The position numbers and the translations under genes were made by a program. DNA of 64,000 nt. Source: Capsicum annuum (Eukaryota > Streptophyta > Magnoliopsida > Solanales > Solanaceae). The notes beneath the pieces were generated by a model. It made no database searches, was not told the DNA's origin, and saw nothing but the letters and a program-made list of their open reading frames with translations. This document shows, in pieces, positions 44,284-55,935 of the stretch. The DNA lies in NCBI RefSeq assembly GCF_002878395.1, contig NC_061121.1, positions 50,500,766 to 50,564,765 on the forward strand, written 5' to 3'. The stretch's first letter is position 1, and each line of letters opens with the position of its first letter.

Positions 44284-45268
44284 TTACTAGACCTGAAAAC
44301 TTCCTGAAAGTATGGTGGACGTATATGACTGAAGAAGATAGAAAGATTGTTAGTACACATATCGAGCACGTACCTTCACTCATAGAGATGGATGCCTGGC
44401 CCGAGATGATTCATGTTCCATTTTGGAATGATAACAACATGGTGTTTCTATTTGAGGAAGTAGAGTTGGTAACCACTATTAAAGAAGTTTCAACTTGTTA
44501 TGAAAGCCTTGATATGTGCAGAAAAAAGAGTACACTAGACAACAATGTTCTAGTCCCTAGCATGATGGATCGTCAAGAGATTAAGAAAGTCTTTGCAATC
44601 AATAATGACACTTGGTTAGGAGAATTTGATGGGGAAAATATATATTTTCATAAGTTGTATTGCCGATTTGGGAAGTATAACACTTTTGATAAGTTCGGTC
44701 ATAAATTTGAGTCAGAAAAAATGGAAGGAAAGGAGAGCATTAACTTTTTGTGGTGGGTTTACTTGGAACAATAGTGTTCCTAAAAGGATAAAATGGCACC
44801 ATCAATCTGAGGGTCGTTATGGTAATAGATACTCTCTTCAACGAAATAGATTACGGTTAAACAAAGGTTTTCCATACCTTAGCCCCTATGATAGTTGCCA
44901 AAATATATCGGACGTTGAGAATATGACAAAGTTGAGATTGTTTCTTTTAAGGTTGCAACCTTATCTTGCAATGGTGGATGATGATTCACTTATTGAAAAA
45001 CCCTAGAGTGGGGAAGCTGGACCCTCAGACAAGGGTAAATCTCTTATCATCACAAGACTTGTGTTTGTTCCTGCACAGGCTTAAGATGAAAAAGTCTTCA
45101 GAATTTTGGTTCAAGATTTTTGGGGCATTGAGTGATGAAGACATTCAGTGGTCAATCAACTATCTTTGCCTAGGAAAGTACATTACTCGGGGGAATGAAT
45201 GGCCTTTCCTAGTACTTCCAGAACTCAGGGGGACTCACCCTTATAAACCCATTCGGGTTCTTAGATAA
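44284..45268 (+). pseudogene. DUF7745-like ORF upstream of gag in element B
   Basis: The domain begins VTRPENFLKVWWTYMTEEDR, KIVSTHIEHVPSLIEMDAWP, then FWNDNNMVFLFEEVELVTTI and KEVSTCYESLDMC. This is the pattern of the plant DUF7745 (plant-mobile-domain-like) region found in or beside retroelement proteins. Two frameshifts (near 44710-44760 and 44970) break it; the third part reads LSDEDIQWSINYLCLGKYIT, WPFLVLPELRGTHPYKPIRV and LRQF, where a TAA replaces Gln. Its function is unknown; in other elements it may tether or regulate, but nothing here shows this. The N-terminal 50 residues of the open frame (from 44124) have no clear match and may not be translated. Confidence 0.7.
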
Positions 45269-45299
45269 TTTAAAATTAGGAAGGTAACACCACAAACGA

Positions 45300-45940
45300 C
45301 ACCTATGCTTAAATTCTTCACCGAGTATGATAAATTTGAAATTTCCCTACAAAAAATACATGGTAGATGGGTGGAAGAGAAGAAAAACAAAGGAAGTCTC
45401 CTTCCATATCAGGTATGAACCCGAAGTTATTGACACATACAAGGAATGGTTGAAGAAGAGCCTTGCTGGAGCATTGATCCCGGCACCAAATGTACCAACT
45501 CAAATTATTGTTATGGAATCAGAGAATCAGATCCTACTCCACAGGCTTCAACATGAATTCCAAAAAAGTGAGATCACACACCAAAAAATGCATATGTAGG
45601 ATGCCTCAACCATACACATGTTGAAAGAAGAGTTAAACTGAGCCAGGCAAGAAGCTGATGATGCTAGGCATTGTCTAATCGATTTGGATAATTACATGGT
45701 TTCTCGAATTGATAGAATAGAAAGAATGACCTACGAGAACAAGGCCCAATTGTGTGGGAGTCACCTAATCATCAACAGATATCACATATGGCAAGAGGTG
45801 AATAAGGTAAGAAGGCAACGGCTAATGAAGGAGAATCTTGGAGCTAGTCTTTCTGTCCCCTGCGTGGGACCTTATTCTTCATTTTTTGTTATTTTCCGTT
45901 TTCCTATAGATTGTATCCCTCTTATTCTACTTTTGTAGGC
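45300..45940 (+). pseudogene. C-terminal coiled-coil part of the DUF7745-like ORF
   Basis: Reads FTEYDKFEISLQKIHGRWVE, then YEPEVIDTYKEWLKKSLAGA, ESENQILLHRLQHEFQKSEI, LKEEL, ARQEADDARHCLIDLDN and RIERMTYENKAQLCG. The charged, heptad-like stretch 45500-45730 predicts a coiled coil. A TAG at 45597 and a TGA at 45639 break the frame. 45760-45940 is unrecognised. Confidence 0.55.
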
Positions 45941-46377
45941 AACTATATTATTTTATTATATCTATGAAAAGTTGGGGGATAATGGATTGGCTTTAAAAAA
46001 GGCATATATTTGCTTCAAAGTTTGTTAGGCCAACCCTTGGCTCAAAAGGGTCACCCCAACTAGGATACACATTTATTATAATGTTTGTATGTGATATAAC
46101 TGCCTTATGTGTTTATGTTCGTTTGTTTGAATCAAAGACAAATTTGTCCACTATGCTCCCATGGATCAGTTTGCCTATGACAAAATAACTCTATGTGGTT
46201 ACTTCTTGTCAAATATCTTGCATTATTTATAACATATGGGAACTAACACATCTGCCTTTAAGTTATTTTACTTTACAGATAATAAAACTACTCCGGTTGA
46301 AATAAGCTAGCAGAACATCCTTACTTCACTCAATCAAAAGTACATAAAATCCCACCCCTAACCATCATACAAATATG
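45941..46377 (+). other. Spacer between the DUF7745-like ORF and gag in B
   Basis: AT-rich, no coding motif. It contains ttggctcaaaagggtcaccc and a run leading to catacaaatatgactgga at the gag start. Such an intergenic gap in Tat elements is sometimes spliced; I see no convincing pair of sites. Confidence 0.5.
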
Positions 46378-47670
46378 ACTGGAAGTGATGAAGAAAATGC
46401 ATTAACCATAAGGGACAATGTAATAGCGGAACAAAGAGAGATGACTGCTGAACTCACGAGAAAATTAAAAATGCTTTAGGAGGAGATGAACCGTACTAGA
46501 GATTTGGCTAATCTGGCCATCACTGTCAATGCTCCTGCCCCAGGAAGATACGAGCCTCCACTACAAATTTCTCCCCCTAGTACACCTATTCTTGGGAACC
46601 ATCTAAATAAATAACATATCTTCTTCCCAATTATCTATAGATCCTATAATCAATAATCCTCCAATTAATGCTGTCCAAAACACCAATCAAAAAAATAACC
46701 CAAATGCCTACCATCCATAAAATCCATCCCTAACCCCACAAATCTATCTCAAAATCCACAAAATTTATTCCCACATCCCTAAAACCCCATTTCAAAATCG
46801 CAAAATCCATTTCAAAATTTGCAAAATCCATCTCCAAATCCACAAAATCCCTCTTAGATTCCACAAAACTACTCTTAAATTCCACAAAATGTCCTCAATT
46901 TCCAAAATTTCCTCCCTACCTACCACCTAACCTCCTCTCATCCTTAAAATCAAGTTAAACTTTTAAATCCTTCTCATGTCATCATATCCTTTGATATCTA
47001 CAATCATTTTCCTAACCCTAAGGTAGACCATTATGAGGAGAAGGAAAAGGAGTGAAGGACTGATCATGAAAAAATATTACTTTCCATTAATGAAGAGATT
47101 ATGAGGATCAAGAAATCTTATGGGGTAGGTAATAATGATGCTTTGAGGTACGATGATTTGTCTGTGCACCCCAGATAGATCTACCAGAAGGATACAAGGT
47201 CCCTAAATTTGAAGTGTTCAATGGTACTGGAAATTCAATGGCCCATATAAGAAGGTATTATGATCAAATGGTTGAGGTAGAAAGAAATAAAGCATTATTG
47301 ATGCACTTATTCAGTCGAAGCTTAAGCGGCAAAGCCTTAGATTGGTTCACGTCTCAACAACTTAAAAGATGGTATAGCTGGAGGGCATTGGCTAAAGGAT
47401 TTCTTGATAGGTTTACATTTAATGTTGAAATAGTCCTTGACTGATACTCATTAGACCGGATTAAGAAGAAAAATGATGAGTGTTTTCGAGACTATGCCTT
47501 CCATTGGAGAAAAGAAGTTGCTAAGGTATAGCCTCCCATGTCTAAGGAGGAAATAGTATTGGCTTTCTCTTATGCTCAGGAGGGAGAATATTACACTAGA
47601 ATGGTATCCACAGTCAGGGAGACTTTCAAAGATTTGGTAAAAAATTGGGAATTGCCAGTGGAAGGCATTT
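46378..47670 (+). pseudogene. gag: Gag of element B
   Basis: Gag starts MTGSDEENALTIRDNVIAEQ with a charged helical region. A low-complexity Pro/Asn/Gln segment follows (46720-46900, repeated NPQNP words). At about 47157 the capsid domain begins: IDLPEGYKVPKFEVFNGTGN, MAHIRRYYDQMVEVERNKAL, LMHLFSRSLSGKALDWFTSQ, LKRWYSWRALAKGFLDRF. After a stop come RIKKKNDECFRDYAFHWRKE, SKEEIVLAFSYAQEGEYYTR. The retrotransposon gag domain is nearly complete. Several stops are TAG where Gln is expected (for example VAKV-stop-PPM). It would form the particle and bind RNA. Confidence 0.82.
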
Positions 47671-48545
47671 GAACATGAAAGATTGTCAAAACCCCAACAT
47701 TATTTTGTACTTTTGTGTTCCCAAAGAAGAAAAATAAAGATGTGAGTGCGATCTCTACTGATTCTATTGCTAAATTGAAGAAGAAATTTAAGCCTAAGAA
47801 TGTTGTTTCCTCTCCACCGTCACCAAATCTTCAGCATGTATTCTACACCCAACCCTAATACAAAGCTCCACTTCCAAATATCCAACCCCAATACCAAACT
47901 CCATTTCTAAATATCTAATCCCAATTACAAGCTCCACAACCAAATATTTTACTCCAACACCAAGTTCCGCAACTAAATTATCAATCTCATATTTAAGCTG
48001 CCCTTTTAAAAAAACCGAACGAACATCTAAGTGTATAAAAATTATCATCAAGTACCTCCTCCCACTTATCAAAACCATTATAACCCCCAAGCCTAAACCT
48101 AAAAAAAAGACCTCATCAAAACTTCATGCTATTAGCTGAAAGTCGCACCTAACTCTTCGGATGATTGAAGGATGCCAATCATTTACAACCTATCCAATCG
48201 AAACTTATCAATCCTAATTTCTAATCTTATCACGCCGATCAAAATTATACCTACCATTCGGGGGCGTCGGGGCACAATATCGAGGATTGCGTTAGCCTAA
48301 AGCATAAGATTCAAGATTTGATTAATCAGAAGGTCATCAAACTTCAATCATCGACACTAAGTATCACCAATAATCTATTGCCTGATCATGGGGGATCCAC
48401 TATCAACATGGTCAAAATAGAGGGTGAATGGGTATCTAGGAAGACCATCACTAAGGTAGTTTCAAAAAATTCCAAAAGGACAGAAGGAGTGGAGAAGATA
48501 GAGAAAGCCATCGCTACCTTAAGTGTTAATGGAAAACCCCCATAG
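47671..48545 (+). pseudogene. B gag-protease linker with Pro/Gln repeats and zinc-knuckle-like segment
   Basis: A repeat of about 33-45 bp (47830-47990) encodes words such as YKAPLPNIQPQYQ and SQLQAPQPNI. Farther on come ANHLQPIQSKLINPNF and TYHSGASGHNIEDCVSLKHK, IQDLINQKVI. This is the single knuckle-like YHSG-x-GH-x-EDC motif of Tat elements, with the first Cys replaced by Thr. The open frame 48318-48545 continues it. Function: nucleic-acid binding, by family. Confidence 0.6.
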
Positions 48546-49260
48546 TGATGACAGCCCGACTCAGGTATATACTCCTTCACATAGAAAGGAATTTATTATA
48601 GAAACTTCCATCGCCCAAGGGATGACATGGTCTGGATGATGCTACATTTTTAAAGATTTGACTAATATAAAGGTTCCCAGAAAAGGACAATCGCTGAAGT
48701 AGAGACCGAGGAATTTTAGAAGCATATGCAACCAAAAAATATTCAATTGTCAAGCATTTAGAGAAGACTCCAACCCAGATTTCTATTTAGGCACTGTTGA
48801 TAAGTTTGCAATACCATCGATAAGCTTTATTGAAGGTCCTGGATGAAGAATATGTTGTCGCAGGCATGAGCGTAGAGAATCTAGATGAATGATAGGGAAT
48901 ATTATGGGAAGTCATCACATATCATTCCGCAAGAAAGAGTCACCATTTGAGGGAGTGATGCATAACAAAGCCTTGTACGTCACTGTCAGTTGTCAGGACT
49001 ATGTGATTAATTGTGTATTAATAGATAATGGATCTGGGTTAAACATTTGTCCTCTTTCCACATTGGTTCAAATGGGCTATGACTTGGGAAAAATTTGCCA
49101 AAGTCACATAAATGTATTGGCATTTGATGGAAGGCAGAGAGATACTATAGGTAAAGTTGACTTCTACATCCAAATAGGACCTACTGAATTCAAGGCTAAA
49201 TTTCATGTTATGGATATCCATCCCAGTTACAACCTGCTCCTGGGGAGACCATAGATTCAT
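48546..49260 (+). pseudogene. B aspartic protease
   Basis: The open part (48889-49254) reads IGNIMGSHHISFRKKESPFE, HNKALYVTVSCQDYVINCVL, IDNGSGLNICPLSTLVQMGY, then VLAFDGRQRDTIGKVDFYIQ and FHVMDIHPSYNLLLGRP. IDNGS is the active-site motif of the Tat-type retropepsin, and YNLLLGRPWIH-type sequence is its conserved end; here a stop follows RP. The upstream region (48560-48880) holds the usual pre-protease helices in broken frames. It would process the polyprotein. Confidence 0.83.
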
Positions 49261-50206
49261 GGTGCAAAGGCAGTTTTATAAACTCTTCATCAATTATTGA
49301 AGTTTATTTAGGAGGACCATGAAATAGTCACTCAAGTAGAAGGAAGCCATTTGAATTATCCTAATGGTCATGTGCCAGTGATTGAAGATATTCTGAAGGG
49401 TAGTAGTTTTTATATCATGGAAATTATAAGTGTTGTGTAGAAAGATCTGACACCCAAAGCTCCAATGTCTGTTGTTTACAAAATGATTACGATTGTGATG
49501 TTAAGAAGTGGGTTTGAGCCCGGTCGGGGCTTAGGTAAGAATTTGGAAGAAATTATTAAGCCTATTATGGTCCCCAAAAAAACATCTAAGTATAGGTTAG
49601 GATACCAGCCAACAGAGAAGAATGATATTGAAGATAAGTCAAAGATGAGTTTTTCTAAACCATTGCCACTACTGTACCAATTATTTACTGTGCAGGAGAT
49701 GTCAAAAAATAATTGTCTTGGGGATGGGATACAAAATCTATTTGAGGGATGCAATGCGATACTAGAAGATTTCCTGAAGTCCAGTGGGGTGAGGAAGGTT
49801 GCACCAGGAGAGGCTTTGCAAAACTGGACCTCCACTCTACTCAAAACTCATCGCCCATCATGGTAAATGAAAGGGCAATCACTAATAGTTTTAAAAATCA
49901 GTGATGATCTGGAAGAGGCCCCGTGATCCACCCTTTTATATCTCAAATTTTATTTTTACATTTTACTACTTTCAAAAAGGCATGGGCCCGTATTTCTGTG
50001 GTTTATGAGCCATAGTCTGTAATTATTTCCCAAATTTCAATGAAAAGGCCTCCCCATATTTAAGAAGTTAAGTTAAAATATGATTATATTAGTGTATCTT
50101 ATTATCTTGTTAGCATCTAACTTAGTTCGTTTGTTTATTATAGTAGCAGTAACCTAAAACCTGCTAATGTTATGTCATGTTAAGGGTTAGATGAATGAAT
50201 CGAGAG
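49261..50206 (+). pseudogene. B G-patch-like segment between protease and RT
   Basis: An open frame (49465-49866) reads YKMITIVMLRSGFEPGRGLG, KNLEEIIKPIMVPKKTSKYR, LGYQP. The GFEPGRGLG core resembles a G-patch motif, which some Tat and retroviral polyproteins carry between protease and RT and which may bind nucleic acid. A unique tail (EGCNAILEDFLKSSGVRKVA) follows. 49867-50206 is AT-rich, with no motif I can name. Confidence 0.65.
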
Positions 50207-51108
50207 AAATAATGATAATTGGAAAGAAGGTGATGAGGAGATGTTAGTTGAAGATATAGAGGAATTTGAGAGCCGAGAGAAGCCCAACTAGGATGAAACT
50301 GAAAAAATCAACCTGGAAAATAATGAGGAAATCAAAGATACAAGTGTCAGTGTTCACTTAGAAAAAACACAAAAAAGAGAACTCATCCGCTTGTTGCGGG
50401 AGTATATTGACATATTTGCTTTGTCTTATGATGATATGCAAGGATTGAGCACCAACACCATGTCGCATAAGTTACCAATCAATCCCGAGTTTGATCCAGT
50501 CAAGCAAAAAATGTGGGAATTCAAGCGGACTTAAGTTTGAAGATCAAAGAAGAAGTGACGAAGCAAATTCAATCTAAGGTTGTGAAGGTCACAAAATATC
50601 CATCATGGTTATCCAATACTGTTCCAGTGTCAAAAAAGGACAATAAGATCAGAATTTGTGTTGACTAAAGAGATTTGAATAGAGCCAGTCCTAAAGATAA
50701 TTTTTCGCTACCCAACATCCACATCCTCATCAATAATTGTGCGAAGCATGAAATGCAATATTTCATGGATTGTTTTGTTGGGTATTGTCAGATATTGATG
50801 GATGAGGAAGATGCAGAAAAGACTGCTTTCATTAAGCCCTGGAGTATTTATCATTATAGGGTAATGCCGTTTGGTCTCAAGAATGCAGGTGCAATATACA
50901 TGAGGGCAATGACGATGAATTTTCATGACATGATTCATAAAGAGATTGAGGTGTATTTGGATGATGTAATTATTAAATCCCGTGAGAGTTTTGATCATCT
51001 GAAACATCTGGAAAAATTCTCCAACAAACTAAGAAAGTATAACTTGAAGTTGAATCCTGCTAAGTATGCTTTCGGTGTGCCAGCCGGGAAATTATTGGGG
51101 TTCATAGT
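50207..51108 (+). pseudogene. B reverse transcriptase, 5' part (before the solo LTR)
   Basis: A linker (REYIDIFALSYDDMQGLSTN, MSHKLPINPEFDPVKQKMW) leads into the RT: SKVVKVTKYPSWLSNTVPVS, KKDNKIRICVD, then RDLNRASPKDNFSLPNIHIL (50675 on, in a long open frame). Motif A is QYFMDCFVGYCQILMDEEDA, with the catalytic Asp kept. Motif C is EVYLDDVIIKSRESFDHLKH, with both Asp kept. NLKLNPAKYAFGVPAGKLLG reaches the solo LTR insertion at 51108; the reading continues at 53171 (SRRGIELDPSKIKTIQNL). Confidence 0.88.
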
Positions 51109-53165
51109 TGTAGACATGTAATTTTGTCCCTCCCCAAAATTATCTTTTACCATTTTACCTTCGTCTTACTACGTATCTTCACACATGTGATAATCCCTCA
51201 CTAAAAGCCAAATAAAAAAACTCTTACCAAATTAACTACTCAACCAATCAAATTTCAACACCCTCTACCTTATCCTAACAACCTCCCACTACCCCACTCC
51301 ATAGACCCTACCCCTAACGTTACTCCCTTCATGTTTTACACATACTAACAATAACAGAATTAAAAAAAGAGAATAATATACATGCTTACAAACAGAGAAG
51401 ATTCCCTACTTTTATATAATCCTTTATTTTCCAATTCATAGATGTTGTACGACGCCTCACACACTAGATACACTCAGATTACACACATAGTTACAAACAT
51501 AATTCACTCATATAGATTCACACACCATCACTTACAGAATTTACGCACATCACAATAACAATATAATACATATACTTTCATTTCCATTAACAACACAGAA
51601 TACACACATACATCTCCTCTATTTCCATGAATTTAGCACACACTCACACTCACTTGTAACAACAATAATTATCACATACAACAACTTACTCACACACAGT
51701 GAGATCGAGAGAGAAATAAGGAAAGATTAGAAAGAGAGAGGAGAGGATCAAAGGATAGAGAGAATACAAGAGGAGGCTGACTGATTTGGAGTTTCTAGTG
51801 AGTTATTCACTGGAATCGGCGTCCCTTACTGAATCTAGTCACCCGTATCTCTCCAAAATCCCCCACCTTTCTTTGTTTTTTGCTTTTCTATTAAAACCCA
51901 GCTGGTAAAATGTGGTATCATGGACTGACTAGTCTATTAGAGCTCTGAAATGATAGAAACGACAACTCAGCTCCAATTTCGGTAGGCTCTGCCAACAGTT
52001 AATTCAAAATCTATGATTTGAGATTTTTATTAAGGTTTTCCAATGGTTTTGAATCTACCCAGGTTGCGGTTTCTCAATACCAAGATGATTTTCTTTATTG
52101 TTGAGGTTCTCGAGGTTTAGGATACAGATTCTATCAGGTTTAAGTGGAATAATACATCAATTTTGAAAGCTTCTTCCAAGGTCCAATTCTTAACTCTATT
52201 TTTTTATTGAAGGGATGTGGTTAATGATATGATTTGTTGGAGATATGATTTTTTATTGTGTGGTTGAGAAATGCTAATTGTTGTGGTTTGATTGATCAAT
52301 TGAAATTGATTAATTAGTCGAGAATGACTTAAACTCAATTGGGAATAAATTGGAATGAGAATTGAAAATTGTTAAAAGTGAATATCGATTTATATTGGTT
52401 CATTAGCGATTGCTTAATTTGGTAAAATGTCGACTTTGTTTAGTTCGATAGTATCATGTTTTAGGTTATGAATTGTTAGGAAAATGATAGGGAGTAAGCA
52501 AACTTAGGGATTGTGAAATTGTGAATGTTTGAAGTGTTTGATGAATGGTGTTTGTTTTCTCGCATTGAAAATATGTACTCATTTAGCTGGGGAATGCCCT
52601 GAGGCCATTTGTATTTATTCATTGGGGAATGATCCGACATATTATATTGGCGGAAGATGATCATGATCAAGGACCGAGGCATCGGTAGAGCATAGTCTAG
52701 GATTAGTTTAGAATAGGATTTATATTTTTGCATTTTTCTATTTTTGGGATTGTATAATTTGGAGTAGACATTACCTTGATTTTGAATTTTTTTTGATTTG
52801 TTTTTTTACTAGTTTTATGTGTTTTATTTGTCTATTCACTTCATAGAGTCATACTAACCGATATACTCTACGGAGTGACCTTGGTTGAACCACGTGTCTG
52901 AGCGGTGCCTAACACCTTCCTCTCGATTAACAGAATTCCTTAGTCAGAATCTCTTTTCACAAATCAAGATAGAGAGTCAAAATCATTTTGAAAAAGGATT
53001 TCCAAAGGTAACTTGGCACACCGATTTTATGCCAAGTGGTGACTCTGAGTTTAAGTGTAAAAAGAATTCTTTTTCAAAATAAATTTTCATTCTTTGTCAC
53101 TTAATAATAAAAACCCTTTTCAAACTTAAAATTTAATCTTTTTTGGTTAAAAAGGGGGTGTGACA
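51109..53165 (+). mobile_element. Solo LTR in the B reverse transcriptase gene
   Basis: 2057 bp, TGTAGACATGTAATTTTGTC...AAAAAGGGGGTGTGACA, with a perfect TSD atagt (51104-51108 and 53166-53170). Removing it and one TSD copy restores the RT frame (KLLGFIVSRRGIELDPSK). It contains a purine-rich GAGA tract (51700-51780) and the phrase gccaagtggtgactctg near 53030, typical of Tat-type LTRs. It is not closely like B's own LTR apart from the first 25 bp. There is no coding content. Confidence 0.93.
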
Positions 53166-53170
53166 ATAGT

Positions 53171-53800
53171 CAGCAGAAGGGGCATCGAGCTAGACCCATC
53201 TAAGATCAAGACAATTCAGAATTTATCTCTACTGAGAACCAAAAAAGATGTTATGAGTTTCCTGGTTTGACAGAAGTACATTACCAGGTTCTTTTCCCAA
53301 TCGAAAGTCGTATATGAGCCAATTATCAAGATGTTGAAGAAAGATGCACTGAATGAGTGGACAAAAAAATGTTCAAAGGATTTTGACAGGATCAAGAAAT
53401 ATTTGTTTGCTCCGCTTATTTTGGTTCCACCAAGGAAGGGAAGTCCGTTGTTAGTTTACCTGTCAGTATCAAAATATTCTTATGGATGTGTCCTTACATA
53501 ATGAGACCGGTAAGAAACAGAGAGCAATCTACTACTTGAGTAAAAATTTTATGTCATATGAAGCTCTCTACACTCTTGTAGAAAGGACGTGTTGTGCTTT
53601 GACTTAGGCCGCACAAAATTTAAGGTATTATTTATCCTCATACACAACATATCTCATTTATAGAATGGACCTATTAAAGTATATATTATAGAAAGACATG
53701 CATATGAGAAAGTTAGCCAAGTGGAAAATATTGTTGAGTGAGTTTGACATTGTGTATGTGACTCAAAAGAAAATCAAGGAAAAAGCCTTAGCGTGTTATT
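53171..53800 (+). pseudogene. B RT thumb and first RNase H
   Basis: Reads SRRGIELDPSKIKTIQNLSL, TKKDVMSFL, YITRFFSQSKVVYEPIIKML, DFDRIKKYLFAPLILVPPRK, PLLVYLSVSKYSYGCVLT, then broken frames (YSLSKNFMSYE-like), and MRKLAKWKILLSEFDIVYVT. This is the connection and the first RNase H domain, whose frame is damaged between 53500 and 53690. Confidence 0.8.
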
Positions 53801-54260
53801 TAGCTAAGAATTCAGTCGATAATGAGTATGATCCACTTCAAACTTACTTCCCAGATGAGGAGATTTTATTCATGGGAGAAGACATAGCAGTGATCTACCC
53901 CAGATGGAGACTGTTCTTTGATGAAGTGGTCAACTTCAAAGGTTCAGGAATCAGAGCAATTTTGGTGTCAGAAATAGGCCAACATTATCAAAAAACTGCT
54001 AAATTGCGCTTCTCGTGTACCAATAACATGGCTGAATATGAGGCTTGCATCCTAGGTCTCAATTTGGCACTTCATATAGGTGTTTGTGAATTACTAGTCA
54101 TCGGAGACTCAGATTTGCTGTTTCACTAGGTACGAAGGGAATGGGCAGTAAAGAACTCCAAGATTACTCCCTACGTAGAGCTAGTGAAGGATTTATGTAG
54201 AAGATTCAAGGAAGTTGATGTCAGACATATCCCAAGGATACAAAATGAGTTTGATGATGC
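53801..54260 (+). pseudogene. B second (archaeal-type) RNase H
   Basis: The open frame (to 54129) reads YDPLQTYFPDEEILFMGEDI, WRLFFDEVVNFKGSGIRAIL, LRFSCTNNMAEYEACILGLN, LALHIGVCELLVIGDSDLL. The three acidic catalytic residues (FFDE, NMAEYEA, GDSDLL) are all visible. A TAG follows where Gln is expected (H-Q-VRREW). The end continues VELVKDLCRRFKEVDVRHIP and NEFDDALA. This duplicated RNase H upstream of integrase is the diagnostic feature of the Tat clade. Confidence 0.88.
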
Positions 54261-55566
54261 TTTAGCTATTATATCTTCCATGATTCATCACCCAGATCAG
54301 AGTAACATTGATCCTTTGAAAATAAGCTTGAAGGAACAACCTGCACATTGTGCGCACGTCGAAGAGGAAGCTAATGGAAAGCCATGGTACTATGATATTA
54401 AAAGGTATTTTGAATTTGGAACGTATCCTGAGGAGGCCAACAACAATCAAAGAAGACAATCCGGTATTTGGCAAAGAATTATTTTTCAAGTGGGGAAATC
54501 CTTTTTAGGAGAACTCCATACTTAGGATTCATAGGATGTGTCGATGCCGCTGAAGCTACAAATTTAATAAAGTAGGTACATGCCAGAGTCTGTGGGGCCC
54601 ACATGAATGGGTTTTCCCTTGCTAGAAAGATCCTGAGAACTGGTTACTTTTGGATGACTATGGAAAATGATTGTAGCAAGTATGTGCAAAAGTGACCAAA
54701 ATGCAAAATACACGGAGATTTAATTTGAATGCCTCCACACGAGCTTTATTTGATGGTTCACCTTGGCCTTTTATAGCTTGGTGTATAAATGTTATCAGAC
54801 CAATAGAGCCACTAGCGTCGAAACCGCTTCATATAGAGCCGTCACCAAGAAGGTAGATGCAGATTTTGTTAAGAATAACTTTATTTGTCGATTTGGTGTG
54901 CCAAAATCAATCATCATAGATAATGGGGATAACTTGAACACTCAGTTGATGAGTGAGATTTGCGATCAGCTCAAGGTTGTTAATCATAACTCAACTACAT
55001 ATCATCCACAGATAAATGAAGCCGTGGAAGCCGCCAATAAGAATATTAAGAAAATCTTAAGAAAGATGGTCGAAAATGATAGATCATTGCATGAGATGTT
55101 GCCTTATACTCTTCTAAGGTATCACACAACAGTTTGAACTTCAACTAGGGAAAACCCTTATCTAATTGTTTATGGGAATAAAGTTGTGATACCCTCCAAG
55201 GTTAAGATACCTACCTTAAGGATTATTCAAGAAGCTAGATTAAGTAACGAAGAATGGGTTCACGCTCGCTATGAACAAATCATGTTAATTGATGAGAAGA
55301 GAATGGTTGTTGTATGTCATGGTCAGTTGTATCAACATAGAATGCTCTGTGCCTTCAACAAGAAAGTAAGAAATCAAACATGTTAAGTTGGGCAATTGGC
55401 ATATTTTCGAACCAAGAAGAGTACAATGTCAAGTTTGCTCCAAATTGGCAAGGACCTACATAGTTCGTAAGGTACTATCTGGAGGGGCCCTGATCCTATT
55501 TGAGATGAACGGTTAAGAGTCGACCAAACCAATAAATTCTGATGCGGTAAAGAGATACTACGTTTG
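54261..55566 (+). pseudogene. B integrase
   Basis: Zinc-binding segment: HARVCGAHMNGFSLARKILR, TGYFWMTMENDCSKYVQK then PKC, with one Cys turned into TGA. Core: the first catalytic Asp is Asn (CINVIRPIEP; relatives have GIDVIGPI). The second (IIIDNGDNLN) and the Glu (EAVEAANKNIKKIL) remain, in the open frame 54763-55137. C-terminal part: NPYLIVYGNKVVIPSKVKIP, TLRIIQEARLSNEEWVHARY, then EPRRVQCQVCSKLARTYIVR, KVLSGGALILFEMNG and NSDAVKRYYV at the end. Three frame changes. No chromodomain. Confidence 0.87.
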
Positions 55567-55669
55567 AAGAATGTTTTAGTTTTGTTTCCTTGGTTTATTT
55601 GTAATCGCCTTTATGATAGTATTTGTTTCATGATATGTAATTGCCTAGAATCCCTTTCCTAAATGTACG

Positions 55670-55935
55670 AACTACGTTTGATCTAAATTCCCAAGAAAGG
55701 GATATGTAGGAGGCCTATGTCAGCTTCGATCAACCCCTTAGGAGAATTTGTCGTTTTTTTAATGTATGAACTACGTGAAGACATAAATCCCCAAGAAAGG
55801 GATACCTAGGCAGTCTATGTCGGCTTTGATCAATCCATTAGATTTTTCTATTTATCCCTAGTGTAGTACAAAGCTACGTTTGACCTAATTATTTCTTCAA
55901 AGGGATACATAGACGCCCCAATGGCTCAGTCATAT
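55670..55935 (+). repeat. Tandem repeat of about 100-110 bp after the B integrase
   Basis: Three units built on 'gaactacgtttgatctaaat', 'cccaagaaagggatatgtag' and 'gcctatgtcagcttcgatca'. The third is shortened. Confidence 0.7.

Noticed and set aside
49476..49844. 122-codon minus-strand frame
   Set aside because: Shadow of the B G-patch-like frame on the plus strand.
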